Positions 57,734 through 64,000 of a DNA stretch of 64,000 bases are shown here, in pieces. Location: contig NZ_JADQDP010000003.1 of NCBI RefSeq assembly GCF_015694735.1, forward strand, positions 372,001 through 436,000, given 5' to 3'. The DNA comes from Hymenobacter properus (GTDB lineage Bacteria > Bacteroidota > Bacteroidia > Cytophagales > Hymenobacteraceae). Positions within the stretch are counted from its first letter, which is position 1. The number at the start of each line of letters is the position of its first letter. The translations under genes and the position numbers were made by a program. The notes beneath the pieces are model-generated. The model was not told where the DNA came from and made no database searches. It saw nothing but the letters and a program-made list of their open reading frames with translations.

Positions 57734-59155
57734 ATGGCCTTGTTTGTATTGCACCGCCCGCCCGCCGGCTTGGCAGCTCTTTCTCGCTTGTTTGTGTTGC
57801 TTTTGCTCCCGCTGATGTTCGTAGCGGGGCCCGTGCGGGCGCAGGTATTTTTTGGCCAGGGCGGCCCGGTACCAGACTTTGCGGGGAAAGATGAGGCCAT
57901 GCGCTTTCCATTGGTGGTGAAAGGCCTGGCTGCACAAACCTCCGCGCAATTCGGCCTGGAAGGCGCCTGCCTCAGCCTCACCCATCCTAAAACGGCCGAC
58001 CTGAAAATTGAGCTGCTGGCCCCCGACGGCACCAGCATCTGGCTCACCAACCGCAACGGCGGCGACCGCGGCGCCGACTACCGCAGCACCTGCTTCCGCA
58101 TGGACGGCTTCAATGGCTACGTGTACGAGGGCAAGTCGCCCTTCACCGGCACCTACATTCCTGATGGTAAGCTGCAATTCTTCAACCAAGGCCTGAACCC
58201 CAACGGCACGTGGTACCTGCTGGTGCACGACCTGGCCGCTGGCCACACCGGCACCGTCGACCAGTGGAGCATGAGTTTCGGGCCGCATCCGGCGCAGCCC
58301 GACTTTGCGGTGTGCAACCCCAAAAGCGCCGCCGCTTGCCGCTGCCCCGACGGCTCCGGCACCTGCGACCTGCTGCCCGACCTAGTGGTGTCGGAGAAGA
58401 TAGTGCGCGAGCTGCACCAAGAATACGGCGCCACCGACCCCACCTACCCGCGCCAGGTGCGGCTGGCTGTGGCCACGGCCAACATTGGCTGGGGCCCGAT
58501 GGAAACCCACGGCACCGGCCGCTGGACCTGCGGCACCGAAGCCGTGAAAGATGGCCAAGCTACCTGCCCCGACGGCCGCCGCGCCCGCCAGGAAATTGTG
58601 CAGGTGATATACCGGCGCGAGGGCGACCGGATGGCCACGCGCACCCGCGTGGCCGGCAGCAACTACTTCGACGAACGCCCCGGCCACAACCATTACCACG
58701 CCGATGCCTGGGTCGATTTCACCCTGCGACGGCGCGACCCGCGCCAGCCCGACCCGCGCCGCTGGCCCGTGCTGGGCAAGGGCACCAAAGCCAGCTACTG
58801 CCTCTTCGACTCGGGCAACTGCGGCGAGGCCGACGGCGTGTGCCAGAACGGCCGCGGCCAAACCGTGGGCCAAAGCACACTGCCCAATTTCGGTTTCGGG
58901 CACTATGTGGACTGCGAAGCCGCCACCCAGGGCATTTCGGTAGGCGGCATCGACCACTACGGCATCAGCTTCGAGGGGCAGGCCATTCCGATACCGGCGG
59001 GCACGCCCAACGGCAGCTACGTCATCGTGGTAGAAGTCGACCCCCTGAATCTCTACCAGGAGTCGGACGAAACCAACAATGTGGTGGTGGTGCCCATCGA
59101 ACTGAAGCTGCAGCAGCCAGCGGCAGGCAAGGCAGTGAAGCGTCGGGCTAAATAG
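57734..59155 (+). CDS. secreted P-domain plus lysyl-oxidase-like protein
   Basis: A 473-residue secreted protein. Signal peptide (ends PVRAQ), then a proprotein-convertase P domain (residues about 40-190: CLSLTHPKTADLKIELLAPDGTSIWLTNRNGGDRG, GTWYLLVHDLAAGHTGTVDQWSMSF), a short Cys-rich linker (CRCPDGSGTCDLLPDL), and a lysyl oxidase-like domain with ERPGHNHYHADAWVDFTLR (HxHYH copper-binding pattern), KASYCLFDSGNC and VDPLNLYQESDETNN. Lysyl oxidases make reactive aldehydes on lysines and crosslink proteins; in bacteria the role is uncertain. Its export and P domain suggest it acts on matrix or surface proteins. The ATG at 57734 starts the signal. Confidence 0.8.
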   Translation: MALFVLHRPPAGLAALSRLFVLLLLPLMFVAGPVRAQVFFGQGGPVPDFAGKDEAMRFPLVVKGLAAQTSAQFGLEGACLSLTHPKTADLKIELLAPDGTSIWLTNRNGGDRGADYRSTCFRMDGFNGYVYEGKSPFTGTYIPDGKLQFFNQGLNPNGTWYLLVHDLAAGHTGTVDQWSMSFGPHPAQPDFAVCNPKSAAACRCPDGSGTCDLLPDLVVSEKIVRELHQEYGATDPTYPRQVRLAVATANIGWGPMETHGTGRWTCGTEAVKDGQATCPDGRRARQEIVQVIYRREGDRMATRTRVAGSNYFDERPGHNHYHADAWVDFTLRRRDPRQPDPRRWPVLGKGTKASYCLFDSGNCGEADGVCQNGRGQTVGQSTLPNFGFGHYVDCEAATQGISVGGIDHYGISFEGQAIPIPAGTPNGSYVIVVEVDPLNLYQESDETNNVVVVPIELKLQQPAAGKAVKRRAK

Positions 59156-59272
59156 TTGGGCAGTACGTGCTAAGCCATGGGCGGCCGAAACGTTTACTGT
59201 GCTAGCGCGCTTATTCGTAGCGCAAATGGACGTATTCGCCTAATAACATATTAGGTGCTTTTCAGTGCAGGA

Positions 59273-59280
59273 TAATTTTG
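59273..59280 (+). promoter_or_regulatory. -7 promoter box of the large T9SS cargo gene
   Basis: TAATTTTG matches TAnnTTTG, 30 bp before the ATG at 59311. Confidence 0.5.
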
Positions 59281-59310
59281 GGAATAGTTCATTCCAACCC
59301 TTTCCTGCAC

Positions 59311-62300
59311 ATGCGTATCTCTTTACCGCCACAGCTCCGGCAGCTCTTGTTTATGAGCGCCTTATGCCTGTTTGGGGCTCTGCGTGCCCAGGCCGATTGC
59401 AACACCCCGCGCCTCATTCGCTCGGCCCAAAATGGGAATTTTAACACGGGCAGCACCTGGGTGGGCGGCATCGTACCTACCTCGTGCGACTTTGTGGTGA
59501 TAGACCACACCGTGGCGTTGGATGGGTCCTTCACCATTGGTCAGAACGGCACCGGCGGCCTGACGGTGAACAACGGCGGCTCACTCAGCGGCTCGCAGGC
59601 GCTGAGCATCACGGGCAACGCGGCCTATACCCTCACCAACAACGGCACGCTGAACATCAATGCCCTGAATTTCAACGGGACTGGTGCCACTTTCACCAAT
59701 AACGCCACCGCCACCCTCAACGGTGACCAAACCTGGAACTCGGGCAGCTACCTCGAAAACAAGGGCTACCTCACCGTGACTGGCAACATCACGCAGGCCG
59801 ACGGCACCTTGCGCAACGATGCCATCTACGGCACCCTGACCGTGGGCGGCACCGTTACCCTGAACGGGGCCACGCGCTGGGACAACACCGGCCGCATCGT
59901 GAGCAACTCGAACGGCACCACTTACGCCTTCTACCTGCAGGGCAGCGGGAGCTCGTTTTACAACCGGCCCACGGGGCGGCTGAAAATGCCGAACGGCGGC
60001 TTGTACCAGGCCGGCAGCACTACCATCAACAACGAGAACTACATCGGGGTGCTGAACCTCGAAACCCACGACGGCGCCCTGATGATGAACACCGACTCGG
60101 TGATGGTGGGTGGCAACTTTATCAATGGCGACATTTTTTCGAACTACGCCGGGGCCAACATCCGCATCGGGGCCAACTTCACCCAGATTAACAAGACGAA
60201 CTCCATTCTGAGCAACGATGGGTTCGTGCAGATTACCGGCAACTTCTCGAACGACAAGGCCATTGGCGGCAACGGCGGCGGCTACACCATCGGCGGCACT
60301 TCCACCAACACCTCGAACGGACAGGTGACGGGCTCGGTCGACATCTGCGACGCCAGCGTGAGCGGCAACAATGCCAACGGCTACCCGCTCATTTTCGACG
60401 TTAACAACAACAGCAACCAAGGCTCTAACTACGGCGTTTCGACCAGCGCCACGCGCTGCCAGTACGTGGCCACCACGGCCTCGCTGTATGCAGGCAACAT
60501 CACCGGCAACGGCGAGGTATGCGCCGGTAGCACCACCAACACCTATTCGGTGCCGGCGGTGAGCGGCGCTACCAGCTACGTGTGGACGGTGCCCAGCGGC
60601 TACACCATCACGGCCACGTCGCCGGCCGGCACCATCGCAGGCGGGGGCACCACGGCCACCATCAACACCACGGCCAGCACAGGCTTGGTGAGCATTACGG
60701 TGACGGCGGGCAGCGCAGCAGGCGTGATTACGCTGAAGACGATTGGGGCTACGGCCGCGGCTTACAACTACACTTCCAAGCTGGTGAAAATGTCGGGTGG
60801 CACACCCGGAACGCCGGGCGCCATCACGGGGCCGGGCGCGGCGGTATGCGCGGGCAGCGGTGGCTTTGTGTTCAGTATTGCGCCGGTGAGTGGGGCCAGC
60901 ACCTACACCTGGACGGTACCCAGCGGCTGGACCATCAACTACGGGCAGGGCACCACCAGCATTTCGGCCACGGCCAGCGCCACCGGCGGCACCGTGACGG
61001 TGACGGCCGGCAACGCCTGCGGCAACAGCGTGGCTGCTTCCTACACGGTGACGCCCCCGGCGGCACTGACGGCGCCCGCCATCAGCGGGCCGGCCTCGGC
61101 CTGCCAGAACAGCAGCCAGAACTACACGGCCAGCGCCGTGAGTGGCGCCAGCGGCTACCGTTGGACGGTGCCCAGCGGCTGGATTATTCAAACCCAGCCC
61201 ACGGCCGGCCTCTACCCGGCCACCATCAACGTGACGGTGGGCACGACGTCGGGCAATGTGACGGCCACGGCCATTAACAACTGCGGCACCGGCCCCAGCG
61301 CCAGCTACGCCGTGGCCGTGGGCCAGACGCTGAACACGCCGCAGTTCGCAGCCTCCAGCGGCACCACCAACAGCACCGCGCCCTGCGCCAACAACGCTGG
61401 CTACACCTACACCATTGTGGCCCAAACCGGTGCCCTCTACAACTGGACGCTGCCCAGCGGCTGGGTGGTGACTACCCCCACCGGCATCTCCGGCACCACG
61501 TTCAGCACCAGTACCAACTCGATTACAGTGACGCCCGGCAGCACCGGCGGCACCATCACCGTTACGCTCACGGGCACCTGCAACAGTTCGCCCACCCAGA
61601 ACACTCAGCTCAACGTAGCGCCCCTGGCCCAGCCGGCGGCGCCCAGCATCAGCAGCGCCGGTGGCGGCTCGTTCTGCGGCGGCGTGGCCAAAACCTTTAC
61701 CATCAGCACCCTGCCGGCCGGCAACAACGTGACCTGGGCCGTGCCCGCGGGCTGGACCATCGATTCGGGCCAGGGAACGACCAGCATTTCGGCCACGCCA
61801 GGCACGGCTGCCGTGGCCGGCAACGTGACGGCCACGCTCACCAACAGCAACGGCTGCAACAGCCCGGCCGCTACCTACGCCGTGATGTCGGGCGCCACTA
61901 TGCCGGGCGCCATTACTGGCCAAGCCATCCCCACGGCCTCGAATACCGGTTTGGTATACAAAATCACCGCTGTGAGCGGCGCCACCAGCTACAACTGGAC
62001 GGTGCCCACGGGGTGGACCATTACCGGCACCTCGCCTGCCATTACGGGCACCTACGGTGGCACCACGCTCAACGGCACTACCGCCACCGGCATTACCGTC
62101 AACACCGGCACGGCGGGCGGCACGGTATCAGTGTCGGCCAATAACGGCACCTGCACCAGCGCCGCCAGTACCAAAGCTGTAGATATTAACCAGCCCACCG
62201 TGTATACCGCCAGCGCCTATAGCGTTGCGAAAAAGACGACTTGTTACGCTACCGGTGATGTACTATACACAGCTACTGACGGCAACGGCGCCATCACGAA

Positions 62301-63339
62301 TGCAGTCATTAGCGCAGGCAGTTTGCCCGCCGGCTTGTCGCTGGCCAATGACGGCACCATCAGCGTGAGCAACCCGGCCAACTTGCCCATTGGCACGGCC
62401 CCTTCGTTTACGGTAACGACTACCGACGCCGCAAGCGGACAGACGACGAAGACGTTTAGCACGGGCAATTCCAATGCTCTTGTCTTCAATGCCGACCAGG
62501 CCGCCACCCAAGCCGGCGGTGCCTACCGGGTACTGGAAAACTACACCAATGGCGACGTGCTGACCACCTACTCCGACCCGGACGGCGCTATTGCCAGCCT
62601 TGTCCTCACCAACGGCACGCTGCCGCCCGGCACGGCCCTGCAGCTTTCGGGCAACAACGGCGTGCTCGCGGTTACGGACCGCACCAAGCTCAGCCCCGGC
62701 ACCTATACCTTCACGGTGGCTACCAGCAATACGGGCTGCACCATCGGCCTTAGCTCCCTGACCACAACCGTGAACTTGGGCAACAGCAAAGCCCTGCCCG
62801 TGGAGCTGACCTACTTCACCGGTCAGGCAGTGGCCGCAGGCGTGCAGCTGACCTGGGGCACGGCGCAGGAACAGAACTGCCTGCGCTTCGAGGTGCAGCG
62901 CTCGGCCGACGGTCTGGCGTTTGCTACCATCGGCGAAGTGGCCGGGGCCGGCAGCTCGTCGGTGGCCCACACCTACCGCTTCACCGACAGCCAGCCTTTG
63001 GCTGACAAGCCCACGGCCTACTACCGCCTGCGGCAGGTCGATTTCGATGGCACCAGCCACTACTCGCCGGTACTGGCTTTCTCGGCCACGGCCAAAGCTG
63101 CCCGCCTGACGCTGGAACTCGCCCCCAACCCCGTGCGGGAAACGCTGCGCGTGCAACTGGCTGGCACCACCGGCATGCAGGAACTGGCCGTGTACGCGGT
63201 GTCGGGCAAACTGATGCTGCGCCAAACCGTCGAAGCCACTGCCACGCTGCCCGTGCAGCAGCTGCCCGCTGGCATGTACTTGCTGCAAGTGCGCGCAGCC
63301 GACGGCCAGACGCTGACCCGCCGCTTCGTGAAAGAATAA
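59311..63339 (+). CDS. large secreted PKD-like repeat protein with T9SS type A sorting domain
   Basis: A 1342-residue surface protein. Signal peptide (about 1-28, ends RAQA), a beta-helix-like N-terminal region rich in Asn/Gly/Thr (about 30-390: NNGGSLSGSQALSITGNAAY, NNGTLNINALNFNGTG, WDNTGRIVSNSNG), then six PKD-like repeats of 75-100 residues each carrying a W-x-P core (SYVWTVPSGYTIT, TYTWTVPSGWTIN, GYRWTVPSGWIIQ, LYNWTLPSGWVVT, NVTWAVPAGWTID, SYNWTVPTGWTIT), cadherin/Ig-like segments, and a C-terminal sorting domain (LELAPNPVRETLRVQL ... TLTRRFVKE). It is probably a secreted or cell-surface adhesin. Unusually long tandem architecture for the region. Confidence 0.88.
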   Translation: MRISLPPQLRQLLFMSALCLFGALRAQADCNTPRLIRSAQNGNFNTGSTWVGGIVPTSCDFVVIDHTVALDGSFTIGQNGTGGLTVNNGGSLSGSQALSITGNAAYTLTNNGTLNINALNFNGTGATFTNNATATLNGDQTWNSGSYLENKGYLTVTGNITQADGTLRNDAIYGTLTVGGTVTLNGATRWDNTGRIVSNSNGTTYAFYLQGSGSSFYNRPTGRLKMPNGGLYQAGSTTINNENYIGVLNLETHDGALMMNTDSVMVGGNFINGDIFSNYAGANIRIGANFTQINKTNSILSNDGFVQITGNFSNDKAIGGNGGGYTIGGTSTNTSNGQVTGSVDICDASVSGNNANGYPLIFDVNNNSNQGSNYGVSTSATRCQYVATTASLYAGNITGNGEVCAGSTTNTYSVPAVSGATSYVWTVPSGYTITATSPAGTIAGGGTTATINTTASTGLVSITVTAGSAAGVITLKTIGATAAAYNYTSKLVKMSGGTPGTPGAITGPGAAVCAGSGGFVFSIAPVSGASTYTWTVPSGWTINYGQGTTSISATASATGGTVTVTAGNACGNSVAASYTVTPPAALTAPAISGPASACQNSSQNYTASAVSGASGYRWTVPSGWIIQTQPTAGLYPATINVTVGTTSGNVTATAINNCGTGPSASYAVAVGQTLNTPQFAASSGTTNSTAPCANNAGYTYTIVAQTGALYNWTLPSGWVVTTPTGISGTTFSTSTNSITVTPGSTGGTITVTLTGTCNSSPTQNTQLNVAPLAQPAAPSISSAGGGSFCGGVAKTFTISTLPAGNNVTWAVPAGWTIDSGQGTTSISATPGTAAVAGNVTATLTNSNGCNSPAATYAVMSGATMPGAITGQAIPTASNTGLVYKITAVSGATSYNWTVPTGWTITGTSPAITGTYGGTTLNGTTATGITVNTGTAGGTVSVSANNGTCTSAASTKAVDINQPTVYTASAYSVAKKTTCYATGDVLYTATDGNGAITNAVISAGSLPAGLSLANDGTISVSNPANLPIGTAPSFTVTTTDAASGQTTKTFSTGNSNALVFNADQAATQAGGAYRVLENYTNGDVLTTYSDPDGAIASLVLTNGTLPPGTALQLSGNNGVLAVTDRTKLSPGTYTFTVATSNTGCTIGLSSLTTTVNLGNSKALPVELTYFTGQAVAAGVQLTWGTAQEQNCLRFEVQRSADGLAFATIGEVAGAGSSSVAHTYRFTDSQPLADKPTAYYRLRQVDFDGTSHYSPVLAFSATAKAARLTLELAPNPVRETLRVQLAGTTGMQELAVYAVSGKLMLRQTVEATATLPVQQLPAGMYLLQVRAADGQTLTRRFVKE

Positions 63340-63357
63340 TCAGCCGTCATAGGCCTT

Positions 63358-63400
63358 AAAAAAACAAGCGCCGTGGCCTGTGGGCCGCGGCGCTTATTTC
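63358..63400. terminator. bidirectional terminator between the T9SS cargo gene and glgP
   Basis: Stem AAGCGCCG/CGGCGCTT flanking a short internal hairpin (GGCC...GGCC), with A-run before and TT-rich after. It lies between the convergent cargo gene (+) and glgP (-). Confidence 0.75.
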
Positions 63401-63423
63401 ATACTGGGGTGCAGGAGCCGTCC

Positions 63424-64000
63424 TTACGCTTTGTACAACAGCTCGTAGTATTCCTTGGCCATGCGGCCGCTTTCAAACTCCGGCTCAACGTCCTTCATGG
63501 CGGTTTTCACCACTTTCAGGAAGTTTTTGGGCCGGTCGTAGTACAGCGGCAGCACGGCGTTTTCGAGCACATCGAGCAGAGTGGTAGCTTCCTGGTCGTC
63601 CTTCACGTTTTCGGGCAGGTTCTCATCGGCGTGGGCGATAATGAAGCTGTTCTCGCCGTCTTTGGCAAACTCCGGAATCCAGCCGTCGGCGATGCTCAGG
63701 TTCACGCTGGCGTTCATGGCGGCGGTCATGCCGCTTGTGCCGCTGGCCTCGCGCGGGAAGCGCGGCGTGTTCAGCCAGATGTCGGAGCCTTTTTTGAGGG
63801 CGGCTGATAGGCCCAGCTCATAGCCGGTGAGCACAGCGCAGTTTTTCAGATTAGCCGTGCGCTTGATGATGTCGTTGAACAAAGCCACCGCGCCGAAGTC
63901 TTTCGGGTAAGGCTTGCCGGCCCAAATCATTTGGATGGGATGCTTGGCATTGGCCGCCAGCTCCACGAACCGCTCGAAGTGGCGCAGAATCAGGTCGGCG
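63424..64000 (-). CDS. glgP: alpha-glucan (glycogen/starch) phosphorylase, C-terminal part
   Basis: Phosphorolysis of glycogen to glucose-1-phosphate. About 192 C-terminal residues are visible; the gene runs off the window edge. AKHPIQMIWAGKPYPKDFGAVALFNDI and NCAVLTGYELGLSAALKKGSDIWLNTPRFPREASGTSGMTAAMNASVNLSIADGWIPEF match the GT35 phosphorylase C-terminal domain, where GTSGM(K/T)A binds the substrate phosphate, with PLP elsewhere. The stop at 63424 follows a tail LLYKA. Transcribed convergently with the large T9SS cargo gene. Confidence 0.9.
   Translation of the reverse strand, partial: ADLILRHFERFVELAANAKHPIQMIWAGKPYPKDFGAVALFNDIIKRTANLKNCAVLTGYELGLSAALKKGSDIWLNTPRFPREASGTSGMTAAMNASVNLSIADGWIPEFAKDGENSFIIAHADENLPENVKDDQEATTLLDVLENAVLPLYYDRPKNFLKVVKTAMKDVEPEFESGRMAKEYYELLYKA

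Noticed and set aside
59581..61923. 780-codon open frame on the minus strand within the PKD-like gene
   Set aside because: Antisense to a repeat-rich coding gene; Arg/Gly/His-rich product with no recognisable domain.
60500..62200. Regular repeats that could suggest a CRISPR array
   Set aside because: They are in-frame PKD-like protein repeats of 75-100 codons, not 20-40 bp repeats with unique spacers; no cas genes are present.

Overview
The window reads as a chromosomal segment of a high-GC Bacteroidota, most likely Hymenobacter or a close relative in the Cytophagales. This is inferred from type IX secretion (T9SS) C-terminal domains on three secreted proteins, Bacteroidota-style promoters (-33 TTTG and -7 TAnnTTTG, clearest before rplU), the absence of Shine-Dalgarno dependence, and families typical of the phylum (DUF4833, DUF3826, DUF4142, YhcH, TPM). 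No tRNA, rRNA, IS element or CRISPR array was found.

Layout: 1-3.2 kb is a minus-strand tyrosine/phenylalanine operon (aminotransferase, tyrA, DAHP synthase). Its leader holds two successive Tyr/Phe-rich leader peptides, each followed by an intrinsic terminator; this tandem attenuator is the most striking structure here. 3.2-9.4 kb holds DUF4833, an Old Yellow Enzyme, DinB, lysA and a Tat-exported Gfo/Idh/MocA oxidoreductase. 9.6-24.7 kb holds two paralogous secreted nucleases, with a pentapeptide-repeat protein, a LacI regulator, an MFS exporter, HAD, creatininase, GNAT, VOC, TPM and YhcH proteins between them. 24.8-31.2 kb holds a K+ channel, a Na+/H+ antiporter and several lipoproteins. 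31.3-33.2 kb is an AraC regulator plus SDR pair with repeated operator-like sites. 33.2-36.6 kb is a lower-GC accessory island with a SUKH-3 immunity protein between two direct repeats, an unknown basic protein, and an AbiL-like RloB plus AAA ATPase pair. 36.6-43.6 kb holds nrdA and nrdB separated by four unrelated genes, with DnaA-box-like sites upstream of both. 44-54.5 kb carries rplU-rpmA, cyclase, hemW, an Omp85 protein, Hsp20, GH25 lysozyme and RlpA. 54.7-64 kb has an alpha/beta hydrolase lacking its nucleophile serine, an SRAP protein, a P-domain/lysyl-oxidase-like protein, a 1342-residue PKD-like T9SS cargo protein, and the 3' part of glgP.

Ten copies of an approximately 85-175 bp palindromic repeat are scattered between genes. 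The two arms of each copy match each other better than they match other copies. Some copies lie inside operons and some supply the stop codons of genes. Coordinates and starts were worked out by eye from the sequence. Family assignments are from motif recognition, not from database searches.
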